A DNA stretch of 64,000 bases, from assembly GCF_011927955.1 (NCBI RefSeq), contig NZ_JAATJN010000001.1:2046001-2110000 (forward strand). Reading direction: 5' to 3'. The notes under the pieces are model-generated. The model had not been told where the DNA came from. It saw only the letters and a list, made by a program, of their open reading frames with translations, and ran no database searches. Position numbers and translations under genes: made by a program. Of the stretch, positions 1 to 13,977 are shown piece after piece. The number at the start of each line of letters is the position of its first letter. Positions within the stretch are counted from its first letter, which is position 1. The DNA is from Brevibacterium marinum (GTDB lineage Bacteria; Actinomycetota; Actinomycetes; Actinomycetales; Brevibacteriaceae).

Positions 1-179
1 CGGTCGTCGACGAGGTCGAGGTGCCTGCCGCCCGCCCCGCCGGTCAGCTCATGCACATCGACGTCGACGAGGAGCTCTCCGGCGTGGCCCCCGGACAGAC
101 CATGGTGATCTACCGCGGTACCCGGGTGCTGGGCCAGGCCACGATCGACGTCACGGCCAAGGACCGCCTCGGCGTCTGA
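1..179 (+). CDS. mnmA: tRNA-specific 2-thiouridylase MnmA, C-terminal end (partial)
   Basis: Only the last 58 codons are present, read from base 3 to the TGA at 177-179. The peptide resembles the C-terminal beta-barrel of MnmA, with an APGQTMVIYRG stretch followed by VLGQATI, the usual ending of this family. MnmA thiolates uridine 34 of Lys, Glu and Gln tRNAs. The order mnmA, MetE-like protein, ligA is common in actinobacteria and supports the call. The catalytic part lies outside the window. Confidence 0.8.
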   Translation, partial: VVDEVEVPAARPAGQLMHIDVDEELSGVAPGQTMVIYRGTRVLGQATIDVTAKDRLGV

Positions 180-193
180 TATAGCCTGGGGAT

Positions 194-2171
194 ATGAAGG
201 AATTTCCCCAAGATGTCGTCACGGCACCTTTCGGAACCTGGTCATCACCGTTGAGCGCTGCGGAGGTGGCCGCGGGCTCCGCACCGATATTCGACGCCGC
301 ATTCCGCGCTGAGCACATCTACTTCTCGACGAAGGTCCCCGCGGAGAACTCCCGCACAGGACTGATCCGGACTTCGCTGTCGCATCCGGGGCTCAAGGAG
401 CAGGTTCTGCCGGCGGACTTCAACATCCGATCCTCCGTGCACGAATACGGCGGAGCGGCATGGGCGCTGGATCCCAACAGCGAGGTCATCTACTTCGTCA
501 ATGCCTCCGACCAGCGGGTCTGGCAGATCATCCCGGGCAGATCGCCCCACGCGCTGACCCCCGACACCTCGGGCCGCATCCGCCACGGGGACCTCCACAT
601 GACCCGATGGGGGCTGCTGTGCGTGCGCGAGGACTGCCGGTCCACCCGCAGGGAACGTGCGATCGTGCTGATCACCAGGCACGGGACGACGAATGTGCTC
701 TCACGTCATTCCCATTTCATGGCCTGGCCGAGGCTGTCTCCGGACGGGTCGACACTGGCATTCATCGGCTGGGAGCACCCCGACATGCCGTGGGACCAGA
801 CGAATCTGTGGCTCATCGACGTGCGGACCCCGGACACTCCTGCGGCAGCAGTCCTGGCCGGACACGACGTCTCACTCCTGCAACCCGAATTCACCTCGGA
901 CTCGTCACTGATCGTCAGCTCCGACCACAGCGGGCGCTGGAGCCTGTACGCATTGGACTTCGAGCCGATCGACTGCCTGGCTCGCGACAGACGCATTGCC
1001 GCGACGGGCTCCGGGCAGGCGAGCGAGACCGCGGAGGAACTCGTCATCGCGGATCTGAGTCCGGTCCTCGACACCAGCGGTGAGATCGGCGGTCCCCTCT
1101 GGCAGTTGGGAACGCGCTGGCATGTAGGCGATGGGGAGGAGATCTGGGCCCATTCGCAGGCGGAATCGGCTTCCCTGATCCGGGCGAGACTCGGCGGCGG
1201 CATCGAGGACATCAGTCCGGCGGGGGAGAGGTTCGGCAGCCTCGAACTTCTCGACCTGAATCGGACCCACGTCCTGCTGACCGCGAAATCCGCAGATTCG
1301 ACCGGAGCACTGTACGCCGTCGACAGGGTCACCGGGGTCTTCATCGAGATCGCCCAGGAACGCCTCGACGCCCATCACGACTACTGCTCGCGACCGTACG
1401 CCGACGAGCTCGGCGGAGTCCCCGTCGTCATCCACCCGCCGCACAATCCGCGCTTCGCCTCCCTCGAGAGTGAGCTGCCTCCCTTTGTGATCTCGATCCA
1501 CGGAGGACCGACCGGCCAGGCGACTCCGGACATGTCGGTGCGCTCCAGCTATTTCACCTCCCGCGGGATCGGTGTCATGGAGGTCAACTACGGGGGCTCG
1601 ACCGGCTACGGCCGGAACTGGCGCAATCGACTGCGGGGGCAGTGGGGATTCGTCGACGTCTCCGACACCCTCGCCGCGGTCGAGGCACTGGTGGCAGCGG
1701 GGCTCGCCGATCCCGATCGCATCGCCATCTCCGGGGCCTCCTCCGGCGGGTGGACCGTTCTCTCGGCACTGGCCTCGTGCGATGCCTTCGCCTGCGGAAC
1801 CTCCTATTTCGGGGTCACCGACCTCATGCGCTTCGTCGTCGACACCCATGATTTCGAAAAGCACTACATCGACGGGCTCGTCGGTCCCTGGCCGGAGGCC
1901 CAGGACGCGTACATCACCCGGTCACCGATTCGACGCACGAGCGAGATCAGCGTCCCCGTCGCGATCATGCAGGGAGACCGTGACCCGATCGTGCCTCCCA
2001 GCCAGGCCCAGGATTTCGTCGATACCCTGGAACTGACCGGAGTGGAGTACATTTACCGTTTGTACAAGGGCGAATCCCACGGCTTCGTCCGAGCCGAGAC
2101 CATCATCGATTCCCTGGAAAGCGAGTTCGCGTTCTATGCCGACGTCTTCGGAATCCCACGCAGCCGCAAGC

Positions 2172-2179
<8 letters not shown>
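194..2179 (+). CDS. S9 family serine peptidase (acylaminoacyl-peptidase/dipeptidyl-peptidase type)
   Basis: This 661-residue protein has an N-terminal beta-propeller-like region and a C-terminal alpha/beta hydrolase domain from about residue 410. The nucleophile motif is GASSGG with Ser near 516. The other triad members are probably Asp near 597 (GDRDPIVPP) and His near 629 (ESHGF). The family cleaves short peptides or N-acylated residues from peptides in the cytoplasm. There is no signal peptide. The ATG at 194 lies six bases after TAGCCT (182-187), a TANNNT -10 box, so the mRNA may be leaderless. The stop overlaps the next gene by 8 bp. The substrate is unknown. Confidence 0.88.
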
Positions 2180-5620
<3,441 letters not shown>

Positions 5621-5736
5621 TTGCGGGGGTTCGGCTGTGATCTGAGGCACTGCTGCCACGGATTCGTCATCGAATGTCAAGGATCATCACAGCGGCAATG
5701 AAGTGGGAAGACAGTTTGGTCTGGAAGAGTGAAGGC

Positions 5737-6306
5737 ATGAAATCAATCCCCCGATTGGTCGCCGGCACCGCCGTTGTCCTCGCCGCGGTCCTCACGACTG
5801 CACCGGTGACAGCAGGCATCGCCGACTTCGTCCTCACCCAGGGGCAGCAGCCGACCAAGCGAGCCGCGCCCGCGCTGACCGGCTCCGCCTCGACCTCGGT
5901 TGCACCGGTCAGGGACCGCGACGATGACCGTACACGTGACGACGAGCAGCTCGGTGACGAGGAACGCGTCACTGGTGATGACGAACGCGTCGGCGGTGAC
6001 GATCGATCGGATGACCGGAGTCGCACACAGGGCAGCACGACCACAGCGGCCGACACCGGCTCGCAGACCACAGCGGCCGATACCGTCTCGCATACCTCTG
6101 ATCTGGCTGCCTCGGCCGCGCAGACAGCGGGACTGGTGGCCCACACCGCTGCCGACGCCCGATCACGGGTCTCGGATCTGGCAGACGACCTGCAGTCGGG
6201 AGTCGAGGCCGGAGAATTCTCCCAGGCAGACGCGGACCGGGTCCTCGGCGACCTTTCGGGCTACATCAAGGGCGAACGCACCTGGCCCGAACGCACCGTC
6301 GCCTGA
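5737..6306 (+). CDS. Small secreted or membrane-anchored hypothetical protein
   Basis: I do not recognise a family. From ATG 5737 (ribosome site ggaagag upstream) the 189-residue product begins MKSIPRL and then a hydrophobic run ending TTAPVTAG, which reads as a signal peptide or anchor. Next comes a region very rich in Asp, Glu and Arg (about residues 50-90), then Thr/Ala/Ser with a duplicated TTAADT-type unit, then a short amphipathic C-terminus. An in-frame ATG at 5674 would put 21 charged residues before the signal and is less likely. The gene lies between ligA and gatC, and no function can be assigned. Confidence 0.55.
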   Translation: MKSIPRLVAGTAVVLAAVLTTAPVTAGIADFVLTQGQQPTKRAAPALTGSASTSVAPVRDRDDDRTRDDEQLGDEERVTGDDERVGGDDRSDDRSRTQGSTTTAADTGSQTTAADTVSHTSDLAASAAQTAGLVAHTAADARSRVSDLADDLQSGVEAGEFSQADADRVLGDLSGYIKGERTWPERTVA

Positions 6307-6407
6307 TCGCACCCGCCTCGGCGAACCTCACATCGGTCTCATCAGAACCGGTCCCGCAAAGAGACTAGACTGGCTGACGAGTAAACAGAGACGATGAAAG
6401 GCAGGGA

Positions 6408-6713
6408 ATGACGGAGTCCTCCGCAATCACCCCCGAGCAAGTCGAGCATTTGGCTTCGCTGTCTCGGATCGCCATGGGCGAAGACGAGCTGAAGTCGCTC
6501 GCCGGTGACCTGAGCACCATTTTGAGCAACGTCGCCAGGGTCAACGAAGTGGCCGGCGACGACGTCCCGGCGACCAGCCATCCGATCGCACTGTCGAACG
6601 TGCTGCGCCCCGACGTCGTGGGTGAGACCCTGACCAACGAGCAGGCTCTGGCCTCGGCCCCGGCCTCGGCCGACGACAAATTCCTCGTCCCCCAGATCCT
6701 CGGGGAGGAATGA
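6408..6713 (+). CDS. gatC: Asp-tRNA(Asn)/Glu-tRNA(Gln) amidotransferase subunit C
   Basis: This 101-residue protein has the GatC helix pattern ([15 protein letters not shown] near the start and [10 protein letters not shown] later). GatC clamps GatA to GatB in the complex that converts misacylated Glu-tRNA(Gln) or Asp-tRNA(Asn) to the correct amide. ATG 6408 follows aaaggcaggga. A likely -10 box TAGACT lies at 6366-6371, giving a leader of about 30 bases. It is the first gene of gatCAB, and its stop overlaps the gatA start region. Confidence 0.95.
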   Translation: MTESSAITPEQVEHLASLSRIAMGEDELKSLAGDLSTILSNVARVNEVAGDDVPATSHPIALSNVLRPDVVGETLTNEQALASAPASADDKFLVPQILGEE

Positions 6714-8215
6714 TGAGCGAACTGACACGCAAGAGCGCCCTCGAACTCGCCGCAGGATTGAAAGCCGGCGAGTTCTCCTCCGTCGAGGTGACGAACGCCC
6801 ACCTCGATCGCATCCACTCCACCGAAGACGAGTTCGGCTCCTTCATCACCGTCACCGACGATCTCGCACTGGAGACGGCCAAGACCGTCGACGCCAGGCG
6901 CAGCACCGGTGAAGACGTCCACGCCCTGGCCGGAGTGCCCGTGGCGCTCAAGGACCTCGTCGTCACCGAAGGCGTGGCCACTACAGCCGGTTCGACGATG
7001 CTCGAGAACTGGGTTCCACCCTACGAATCCACCGTGCACAACAAGATCAAAGCCGCTGGACTCCCCGTCCTCGGCAAGACCAACCTCGACGAGTTCGCCA
7101 TGGGATCGACGACCGAGCACTCGGCTTTCGGCACCACCCGCAACCCCTGGAACCTCGAGCACGTGCCCGGCGGATCCTCGGGCGGCGCGGCAGCCGCCCT
7201 CGCCGGGTTCCAGGCTCCGCTGTCGGTCGGCACGGACACCGGCGGGTCGGTGCGCCAGCCCGCCGCGTTCACCGGCACCGTCGGTGTGAAGCCGACCTAC
7301 GGTTCGATCTCCCGCTTCGGCATCATCGCGATGGCCTCGAGTCTCGACCAGGTCGGTCCGATGGGGCGCTCCGTCGCCGATGCCGCGGTGCTGCACGAAC
7401 TGCTGGCCGGCCATGACCCGTTCGATTCGACCTCCCTGCCCGACCCCGTGGCAGGATACGTCTCAGCGGCTCAGACCTCCGACCTCAAGGGCAAGAAGCT
7501 CGGCGTCATCAAGCAGCTGCGCGGCGAGGGACACCAGGACGGTGTCCGCGACGCGTTCTCCGCCGCCCTCGACGTCGCCGCCGCGGCAGGTGCCGAGATC
7601 GTCGAGGTCGACTGCCCGTCGATCTCCTACGCCCTCGACGCCTACTACCTCATCATGCCCTCCGAGGTGTCCTCGAACCTGGCCCGCTACGACGGCATGC
7701 GCTACGGCCTGCGGATCGAACCCGAAACCGGTCCCGTCACCGCCGAGACGGTGATGGCGGCCACCCGCGCAGCCGGATTCGGCGATGAGGTCAAGCGCCG
7801 CATCATCCTCGGCACCTACGCCCTCTCCGCCGGCTACTACGACGCCTACTACGGTTCGGCGCAGAAGATCCGCACCCTCGTGCAGAACGACTTCGCCAAG
7901 GCCTTCGCCTCCTGCGACGTCCTCGTCTCACCGACGGCGCCGACGACGGCACTGAAGTTCGGCGCCGAGGCGGCCTCCGACCCGATGGCCCTCTACCTCG
8001 GCGACGTCGCGACGATCCCGGCCAACCTCGCCGGAATCCCCGGCATGTCCCTGCCCGCGGGTCTGGCCGACGGTCTTCCCGTCGGATTCCAGATCCTCGC
8101 CCCGGCACGTGAGGACGTGAAGATGTACGAGGTGGCCGGCCCGCTCGAAGCGGCCCTGGAGGCCTCCGGATCCCGTGTGCTCGATACCCTCGCGGAAGGA
8201 CTGACCACCAAGTGA
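6713..8215 (+). CDS. gatA: Asp-tRNA(Asn)/Glu-tRNA(Gln) amidotransferase subunit A
   Basis: GatA is the glutaminase subunit that releases ammonia for GatB. This 500-residue amidase-signature protein shows the Ser-cisSer-Lys triad: Lys 80 (ALKDL), cis-Ser near 155 in GGSSGG, and nucleophile Ser 179 in [10 protein letters not shown] preferred ATG 6713 because the GGAGG at 6704-6708 then sits 4 bases away; the adjacent ATG at 6710 would leave one base. The gene overlaps gatC by one base and gatB by four. Confidence 0.97.
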   Translation: MSELTRKSALELAAGLKAGEFSSVEVTNAHLDRIHSTEDEFGSFITVTDDLALETAKTVDARRSTGEDVHALAGVPVALKDLVVTEGVATTAGSTMLENWVPPYESTVHNKIKAAGLPVLGKTNLDEFAMGSTTEHSAFGTTRNPWNLEHVPGGSSGGAAAALAGFQAPLSVGTDTGGSVRQPAAFTGTVGVKPTYGSISRFGIIAMASSLDQVGPMGRSVADAAVLHELLAGHDPFDSTSLPDPVAGYVSAAQTSDLKGKKLGVIKQLRGEGHQDGVRDAFSAALDVAAAAGAEIVEVDCPSISYALDAYYLIMPSEVSSNLARYDGMRYGLRIEPETGPVTAETVMAATRAAGFGDEVKRRIILGTYALSAGYYDAYYGSAQKIRTLVQNDFAKAFASCDVLVSPTAPTTALKFGAEAASDPMALYLGDVATIPANLAGIPGMSLPAGLADGLPVGFQILAPAREDVKMYEVAGPLEAALEASGSRVLDTLAEGLTTK

Positions 8216-9693
8216 AATACGAAGACGCGATCCGGAAATACGATCCGGTCATCGGCATCGAGGTCCACGTCGAACTGGGCACCGCGACCAAGATGTTCGA
8301 CGCCGCCCCCAACACCTTCGGCGGGGGACCGAACACCAACATCACGCCCACCTCCCTGGGGCTGCCCGGCTCCCTTCCCGTGGTCAACGAGAAGGGCGTC
8401 GAGTACGCGATCAAGATCGGTCTGGCCCTGGACTGCGAGATCGCCGAATCCTGCCGCTTCGCCCGGAAGAACTACTTCTATCCGGACGTGCCCAAGGACT
8501 TCCAGACCAGCCAGTCCGATGAGCCCATCGCCGCTGAGGGCGCACTCGAGATCGAGCTCGAGGACGGAATGATGGTCACCGTGCCCGTCGAGCGTGCCCA
8601 CATGGAGGAGGACGCCGGCAAGAACACCCACGTGGGAGGCGCGACCGGACGCATCCACGGAGCCGACCATTCCCTGGTCGACTACAACCGCGCCGGTGTG
8701 CCGCTGGTCGAGATCGTGACCCACCCGATCACCGGGACGGGTGAGCGGGCCGCCGAGGTGGCCTCGACCTATGTGCGGACACTGCGCGACATCTTCCGCG
8801 CCCTCGAGGTCTCGGAAGCGCGCATGGAACAGGGCAACGTCCGCGCCGACGTCAACGTGTCCCTGCGTGAGAGTCCGGACGCCCCCATGGGGACCCGCAC
8901 GGAGACGAAGAACGTCAACTCCTTCCGGTCGATCGAACGCGCAGTCCGCTACGAGATCGCCCGTCAGGCCACCCGCCTGGAAGCCGGCGAGACGATCGTG
9001 CAGGAGACCCGTCACTTCCACGAGGAGACGGGGGAGACCTCTTCGGGCCGTCCGAAGTCCGATGCCGATGACTACCGGTACTTCCCGGAACCCGACCTCG
9101 TGCCGCTCGTTCCCGACCGCGCCTGGGTCGAGCAGCTGCGGGCGGGCCTGCCCGAGCTGCCGGCACAGAAGCGTCGCCGTCTCATCGCCGACTGGGGATT
9201 CTCCGACCTGGAGATGCGAGACGTCGTCAACGCCGGTCTGCTCGAAGCCATCGAGGACACCTCGGCCGCCGGCGCGACTCCCGCGGCGGCACGCAAATGG
9301 TGGACCGGTGAGGTCGCCAGGCTGGCCAATCAGAAGGACCAGCACCCCACCGAGCTGGTCGCGCCGGCCCAGGTCGCGGCCCTGATCGGACTGATCAACG
9401 ACGGCAAGCTCAATGACAAGCTCGCAAAGGACGTCCTCGCGGCGGTCGCCGCGGGCGAAGGCGAACCCGCCGATGTGATGAGTGCCCGTGGTCTCGAGAT
9501 CGTCGAGGACACGGGGGCCCTCGAGGCGGCCGTCGACGAGGCGATCGCGGCGAACCCCGATGTCGTCGAGAAGATCAAGGGCGGAAAGATGCAGGCCATC
9601 GGCGCCCTGATGGGACCGATCATGAAGGCAACCCGCGGCCAGGCCGACGCCGGACAGGCCAAGGAGCTCATCCTCGCCAAGATCAATGGTTGA
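8212..9693 (+). CDS. gatB: Asp-tRNA(Asn)/Glu-tRNA(Gln) amidotransferase subunit B
   Basis: GatB binds the misacylated tRNA, activates its side-chain carboxylate and receives ammonia from GatA. The 493-residue product begins with the family's [10 protein letters not shown] segment, has a cradle domain with [10 protein letters not shown] and [12 protein letters not shown], and ends with a helical YqeY-like tail ([11 protein letters not shown]). The start is GTG inside a GTGA overlap with the gatA stop, so the two are probably translationally coupled. A hairpin follows about 35 bases after the stop. Confidence 0.97.
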   Translation: MKYEDAIRKYDPVIGIEVHVELGTATKMFDAAPNTFGGGPNTNITPTSLGLPGSLPVVNEKGVEYAIKIGLALDCEIAESCRFARKNYFYPDVPKDFQTSQSDEPIAAEGALEIELEDGMMVTVPVERAHMEEDAGKNTHVGGATGRIHGADHSLVDYNRAGVPLVEIVTHPITGTGERAAEVASTYVRTLRDIFRALEVSEARMEQGNVRADVNVSLRESPDAPMGTRTETKNVNSFRSIERAVRYEIARQATRLEAGETIVQETRHFHEETGETSSGRPKSDADDYRYFPEPDLVPLVPDRAWVEQLRAGLPELPAQKRRRLIADWGFSDLEMRDVVNAGLLEAIEDTSAAGATPAAARKWWTGEVARLANQKDQHPTELVAPAQVAALIGLINDGKLNDKLAKDVLAAVAAGEGEPADVMSARGLEIVEDTGALEAAVDEAIAANPDVVEKIKGGKMQAIGALMGPIMKATRGQADAGQAKELILAKING

Positions 9694-9728
9694 ATCGGCT
9701 GAATTGAGCAGAACTCAGGATTGATCCA

Positions 9729-9775
9729 GCCGCACCCTCTAGACTTGACATTCAGACGAGTCCGGAGGGTGCGGC
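9729..9775 (+). terminator. Hairpin after gatB
   Basis: An 11-bp perfect stem, GCCGCACCCTC (9729-9739) with GAGGGTGCGGC (9765-9775), encloses a smaller GACT/AGTC pair. There is no T-run, as is usual for high-GC actinobacterial terminators. It lies 35 bases after the gatB stop and ends the gatCAB unit. Confidence 0.65.
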
Positions 9776-9868
9776 TCTTCGCATGCCCCGGGCCTGACGT
9801 CGACTCAGCCGGAGACGGACTCGGTCGAATCGACGTGAGCGAGTCATCCGTGTGTGGAGGTGAATGCG

Positions 9869-10954
9869 GTGTCCCAGTCGTGGAAGTCGTTGTGGAAGTC
9901 CGAATGTGGGAAGTCGATCCCGATCTACCGGGTCCTCGTGCCCGAAAGCGTCAATCAGGGCGTCATCAGAGCGTGGAACGCCAGAGGCTACCGCTACACG
10001 GCCGGTGCCCCGAGCGCGATCATGCTCACCGGGGGAATGCGTCGGAACTTCTTCCGCTCCAGTGTGCTGTTCAAGGGCGGCACGGGAGCCGGAGCCGCCG
10101 TCACCGCGGGCTTCGCCGCTCCGGGCGGCCTGGCGCTGCTGTCGGGCTTCGCCGATGCGGCACTGACCTTCGGCGCATTCGGAGGGGTCACCGCCGTCGG
10201 TACGGGTGTCTTCGCCGCCGTGACCGGACCGAAGTATCTGCGTGATCCCAAACGGCTGAGTCGGAAGAACCGCCGGAAGGTCGGTCAGGCGCAATGGATC
10301 ACGCCCGTTGCCCTCGGTTTCCTTCCCGGCCGCAAGGAAGGACGCGACACCGACGAACAGCGCCTGTTCCACCTGGCTGTGACGATTGCGCGAAAGATCG
10401 TGCGCACACGTGCCTGGACCCACCCGATCCTGCGCGATCACGTCTCACGCGTCGACCTCGACCACGCAGTCGCCTCGATCGGCGTACGGCTCACCGAGTT
10501 GGTGAAACTGCGTGAGGAGATCGAGAGCATCAGGGACGCGGGAACCGAGAAGTCGGTCGAGACGTATCTGTCGAAGCTCGCCCTGGCCTTCACCTCGATG
10601 GCCGATCGGGTGCTGTCCATGCACGAGTACTACGAGCGTCTCACCGAACTCGACCAGCAGCTCATGCTTCTGCACAACTCCGAACGCTCCCGTGAGCTCG
10701 GCGACCGCGTCCTCGATGTCCTGTCACGGACGGCAGCCGATGACTCTGCCGACTGGCAGTTCAGGGAGCTGCGGATCGATGCGGAGTCTCAATCATCGGT
10801 CATCTCCGGCCTCGTCGCCGAGCTCGAACAGACCGCCGATGACTTCGACGATTTCGACTCGCGTCTGGCAGCGGCGCAGGAAACGCTCGACGAGTTGGAG
10901 CCCACGCCTTCATCCGCGCCGTCGCGGCAGAAGGACGATCGCCCCTCGGATTGA
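9869..10954 (+). CDS. Membrane protein with Gly-rich hydrophobic segment and C-terminal coiled coil, unknown function
   Basis: I do not recognise a characterised family. From GTG 9869 (strong GGAGG at 9856-9860, 8 bases upstream) it is 361 residues long. A basic N-terminal segment is followed by a long Gly/Ala-rich hydrophobic stretch (about residues 70-120) that could form two membrane helices, then a basic linker. The C-terminal half (about residues 180-350) is charged and heptad-like, consistent with a coiled coil, and ends in a disordered acidic tail. It stands alone between gatB and the convergent def gene. Confidence 0.7.
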   Translation: MSQSWKSLWKSECGKSIPIYRVLVPESVNQGVIRAWNARGYRYTAGAPSAIMLTGGMRRNFFRSSVLFKGGTGAGAAVTAGFAAPGGLALLSGFADAALTFGAFGGVTAVGTGVFAAVTGPKYLRDPKRLSRKNRRKVGQAQWITPVALGFLPGRKEGRDTDEQRLFHLAVTIARKIVRTRAWTHPILRDHVSRVDLDHAVASIGVRLTELVKLREEIESIRDAGTEKSVETYLSKLALAFTSMADRVLSMHEYYERLTELDQQLMLLHNSERSRELGDRVLDVLSRTAADDSADWQFRELRIDAESQSSVISGLVAELEQTADDFDDFDSRLAAAQETLDELEPTPSSAPSRQKDDRPSD

Positions 10955-11015
10955 GTCTGAAACTGACTGAGCCCGAAACTGACTGAGTCTGAAACGGACT
11001 GAGTCCGCAAACCGG
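10952..11015. repeat. 16-bp tandem repeat beginning at a stop codon
   Basis: Units start at 10952, 10968, 10984 and 11000 and read TGAGTCTGAAACTGAC with few changes. The first TGA is the stop of the upstream gene, so the array carries redundant stops. It fills the gap to the convergent def gene. Confidence 0.85.
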
Positions 11016-11030
11016 GACCGATTGTCCGAA

Positions 11031-11600
11031 TCAGTGACCGAAGGGGTCGGGATCGACCCCCGGCATCCAGGAGCGGCCCGGAACGTCATAGCCGTTGGCG
11101 ATCTGTTCCTTCTTCCATTTCTTCGCCCAGCGTCGGTCGAGGCGATCGACGTAGAGCGTGCCCTGCAGGTGATCGTATTCGTGCTGCATGATACGGGCGA
11201 ACCAGCCCTCGGCAGTCAGCGACACCGACTGACCTGTCTCGTCGACGCCGTTGACAGTGACACGGTCGGCGCGTTTGAGCGGAAAGTCGAGGCTCGGCAC
11301 CGAGAGACAGCCTTCGGTCTCATCGTCGGGGTCCGGGCGGGTGTCGGGGACCTTCGAGGCGATGAGCAGCGGATTGATGAAGACACCGCGTCGTCGAACT
11401 CCCTCGTCGTCGGCGTTGTAGACGAAGATGCGTTTTCCTACCCCGATCTGAGGAGCGGCCAGACCGACCCCATTGCTGGCGTCGAGGGTCTCATGCATGT
11501 CGGCGACCAAGGTGGTGAGCTCGTCGTCGAATTCGGTGATCTTCTCTGCACGACGATGCAGCACAGGCTCGCCGTAGATGGCGATGGGATGAATGGGCAT
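11031..11600 (-). CDS. def: Peptide deformylase
   Basis: Def removes the N-formyl group from nascent proteins. The 189-residue product has all three metal-site motifs: GVGLAAPQIG, EGCLSVP (the Cys ligand) and QHEYDHLQG (the two His ligands and catalytic Glu). A charged C-terminal extension with DRRWAKKWKKEQ follows, as in actinobacterial forms. I placed the start at ATG 11600, where the family consensus begins (MPIHPI). A TAGGAT box at 11608-11613, 7 bases upstream, suggests a leaderless mRNA. Longer in-frame starts (11636, 11828) add non-homologous residues. Confidence 0.95.
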   Translation of the reverse strand: MPIHPIAIYGEPVLHRRAEKITEFDDELTTLVADMHETLDASNGVGLAAPQIGVGKRIFVYNADDEGVRRRGVFINPLLIASKVPDTRPDPDDETEGCLSVPSLDFPLKRADRVTVNGVDETGQSVSLTAEGWFARIMQHEYDHLQGTLYVDRLDRRWAKKWKKEQIANGYDVPGRSWMPGVDPDPFGH

Positions 11601-12067
11601 GGGGACGATCCTATCGGCTTTCGACACGGCGATCATCCAGGGCACAGGCGCCTCGGCGTCGTGGGGGCCGCTGCCTCGGCGTCTCAGTGCGCGGTCGCCT
11701 CGACGTCTCAGATCGGGGTCGTTCCTGCGGTGGTCCCAAAGCGGTGGCGATGTCCCGGAGCAGAGCCGTATGCAGTTGGCAAGCAGTGATTGTTCAGCGG
11801 TTCGCCCAGTTCTCACGCCTGCGGCCACTGTGAAATGCGGGTGCTTCGTCGGGCGTCAGTCAGTTGCGCATTCTATTTCGCCGGCAGCGAACATCGATTG
11901 TTGAGCAACCACCGTGGGAACAACCTCGAATGCCGCGTGGTTATGATGGTCATGAGCCGTCTCGATCCACGAGACGAGATCAGCAGCTGAAGCCTTTGGC
12001 TGGTGGTTGCGTGACGGTTTCGTCACACCCCCGCATCGGGCGAACAACAAGCTTGAAAGGACATGTC
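11601..12067. promoter_or_regulatory. Divergent def/cysK intergenic region with structured cysK leader
   Basis: This 467-base region separates divergent def and cysK. Near def are three degenerate copies of gcctcggcgtc at 11650, 11673 and 11697 (period 23-24). Toward cysK, TATGAT (11942-11947) is a good -10 box. After it come three hairpins: GTCTCG/CGAGAC (11959-11975), AGCC/GGCT around 11990, and GTGACG/CGTCAC (12011-12026). A 15-codon open frame (11943-11990) ends inside the leader. I see no cysteine codons in it and cannot match a known riboswitch. Confidence 0.4.
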
Positions 12068-12994
12068 TTGACCATCTTCAACAATGTCTCCGACTTGGTC
12101 GGTCGCACCCCACTCATCCGCGTGAACAAGGCCAGTGAGCGCTCGGGCGCAGAGATCGTCGCCAAGCTCGAATCCTACAATCCCGCGAATTCGGTCAAGG
12201 ACCGCATCGGTGTCGCAATGATCGACGCGGCCGAGGCCTCGGGTGAGCTCAAGCCGGGCGGGACGATCGTCGAGGCGACGTCCGGCAACACCGGCATCGC
12301 CCTGGCGATGATCGGCACCTCCCGCGGATACAAGGTCGTGCTGACCATGCCGGAGTCCATGTCGAAGGAACGCCGCGCGCTGCTGCGCGCCTTCGGTGCC
12401 GAGCTCGTCCTCACCGACAAGGCCCAGGGCATGAAGGGCGCCGTCGACAGGGCCGAGGAACTCGCAGCGGAAGGCGCAGTCCTCGTTCGCCAGTTCGAGA
12501 ATCAGGCCAATGCCGACATCCACCGCAGCACCACCGGGCCGGAGATCCTCGAAGACACCGACGGCAAGGTCGACATCTTCGTCTCCGGAATCGGCACCGG
12601 AGGAACCATCACGGGGGCAGGAGCCGCTCTGCGTGAGGCCAACCCGGACGTCAAGATCGTCGCCGTCGAGCCCGCCGCATCCCCGCTGCTCTCAGGTGGA
12701 GACGCCGGCCCGCACACGATCCAGGGACTCGGAGCGAACTTCGTCCCCGGTGTCCTCGACACCAAGATCTACGATGAGGTCGTCACCATCGAGAACGACG
12801 AATCCTTCACCCGCGCCCGCGAGGTCGCGAAGGAAGAGGGTCTGCTCGTCGGAATCTCCTCCGGTGCCGCACTCATCGCCGCCGAGCAGCTGGGCGCCCG
12901 CCCTGAGAACGCCGGCAAGCGCATCGTGGTCGTCCTGCCCGACTTCGGTGAGCGCTACCTGTCGACTCCGCTGTTCGCCGAGTACATGGACTGA
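12068..12994 (+). CDS. cysK: Cysteine synthase A (O-acetylserine sulfhydrylase)
   Basis: CysK makes cysteine from O-acetylserine and sulfide with pyridoxal phosphate. The 308-residue product has the PLP lysine in NPANSVKDR (Lys 44), the substrate loop TSGNTG, and the phosphate-binding GIGTGGT. The start is TTG 12068: GAAAGGA lies 6 bases upstream, and this gives the family's usual length and N-terminus. Upstream codons in the same frame do not look homologous. cysE follows after 143 bases, so the two last steps of cysteine synthesis are adjacent. Confidence 0.95.
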   Translation: MTIFNNVSDLVGRTPLIRVNKASERSGAEIVAKLESYNPANSVKDRIGVAMIDAAEASGELKPGGTIVEATSGNTGIALAMIGTSRGYKVVLTMPESMSKERRALLRAFGAELVLTDKAQGMKGAVDRAEELAAEGAVLVRQFENQANADIHRSTTGPEILEDTDGKVDIFVSGIGTGGTITGAGAALREANPDVKIVAVEPAASPLLSGGDAGPHTIQGLGANFVPGVLDTKIYDEVVTIENDESFTRAREVAKEEGLLVGISSGAALIAAEQLGARPENAGKRIVVVLPDFGERYLSTPLFAEYMD

Positions 12995-13137
12995 GCAGAG
13001 CACATTCGACTGCGCACTGCCGAAGGCGGCTGCCAGCTCTGCGGTGAGGGCGTCAAGCATAGGTTTGGCGCCCTCGCGGCATTGTCGGCCGATGAACACG
13101 AACATGGACACCAGCACGAGCACGAAGGACTGTTGAG

Positions 13138-13821
13138 ATGAAGGCACTGTGGACGGCGGCGGCCGCGGCGATCGGGGTGGCAGCCTATGGGCTGAGCCGA
13201 CCGGGGGTGCGCGCAACCCTGCGTGAGGACCTCGATACCGTTCGCAGACGCGACCCGGCTGCGAGGAATGACTTCGTCTCGTTGGTCTCCTACCCGGGTA
13301 TGCACGCGATCTGGGCCCACCGCGGCCTGCACCGACTGTGGCAGAACGACTCCGCCAAGGTCCCGGCCCGGCTGATGTCCCAGGCCGTGCGAACCCTGAC
13401 GGGTGTCGAAATCCATCCCGGTGCGACGATCGGACGGCGCTTCTTCATCGACCACGCCAACGGAGTCGTCATCGGCGAGACCTCGGAGATCGGCGACGAC
13501 GTCATGCTCTATCACCAGGTCACCCTGGGCGGCACGTCGATGGAGCAGGCGAAGCGGCACCCGACCATCGGCAATCATGTGCTCGTCGGGGCCGGCGCGA
13601 AGATCCTCGGGCCGGTCGTCGTCGGCGACAACTCCTCGGTCGGGGCGAATGCGGTCGTCGTCAAGCATGTCGCCGCGGACTCGAGCGCCGTAGGAATTCC
13701 CGCCAAAGTCAGGCCCTACAAGAAGCCCACCAGCCCCGAGGCGGACGGACCGGAGGCATACGACGGCAAACGGACCAAGGACGCCGACTTCGACCTGATC
13801 GATCCTGCCATCTGGATCTGA
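13138..13821 (+). CDS. cysE: Serine O-acetyltransferase
   Basis: CysE acetylates serine with acetyl-CoA, giving the CysK substrate, and usually forms a complex with CysK. The C-terminal part is a left-handed beta-helix of hexapeptide repeats with [13 protein letters not shown] and YHQVTLGG. The 227-residue product starts with about 28 residues not typical of short actinobacterial CysE, including a hydrophobic run ([15 protein letters not shown]). ATG 13138 has GAAGGA upstream, so I kept it; a GTG at 13207 would remove the extension but lacks a ribosome site. Residues 198-220 are a charged tail. Confidence 0.92.
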   Translation: MKALWTAAAAAIGVAAYGLSRPGVRATLREDLDTVRRRDPAARNDFVSLVSYPGMHAIWAHRGLHRLWQNDSAKVPARLMSQAVRTLTGVEIHPGATIGRRFFIDHANGVVIGETSEIGDDVMLYHQVTLGGTSMEQAKRHPTIGNHVLVGAGAKILGPVVVGDNSSVGANAVVVKHVAADSSAVGIPAKVRPYKKPTSPEADGPEAYDGKRTKDADFDLIDPAIWI

Positions 13822-13881
13822 GCAGCTCCGCTGCCGGAACCTGAGCGGACGGCCTCGCTCCACCTCGGACGGGCCGCCTCT

Positions 13882-13935
13882 CGCCGGGCCTTGCCAGCCG
13901 ACACCCTCGAGGATGTCGACTGGCAAGGCCCGGCG
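13882..13935. terminator. Long inverted repeat after cysE
   Basis: A perfect 16-bp stem, CGCCGGGCCTTGCCAG (13882-13897) with its complement at 13920-13935, is continued by an inner CGACA/TGTCG pair and a CCTCGAGG palindrome at the tip. It is nearly palindromic over 54 bp. There is no T-run. It probably terminates cysK-cysE and insulates the next operon. Confidence 0.75.
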
Positions 13936-13977
13936 ATTGCTGTGTCCGGACTCCCGGGAATACTTTCGCACCACTCT

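Noticed and set aside
11941..11990. SAM-type riboswitch upstream of cysK (GGTCATGAG is suggestive)
   Set aside because: Other conserved elements of SAM-IV or SAM-I are not visible.
11864..12067. An N-terminal extension of cysK by 68 codons
   Set aside because: It is not homologous to CysK and includes the hairpins. A ribosome site precedes TTG 12068.
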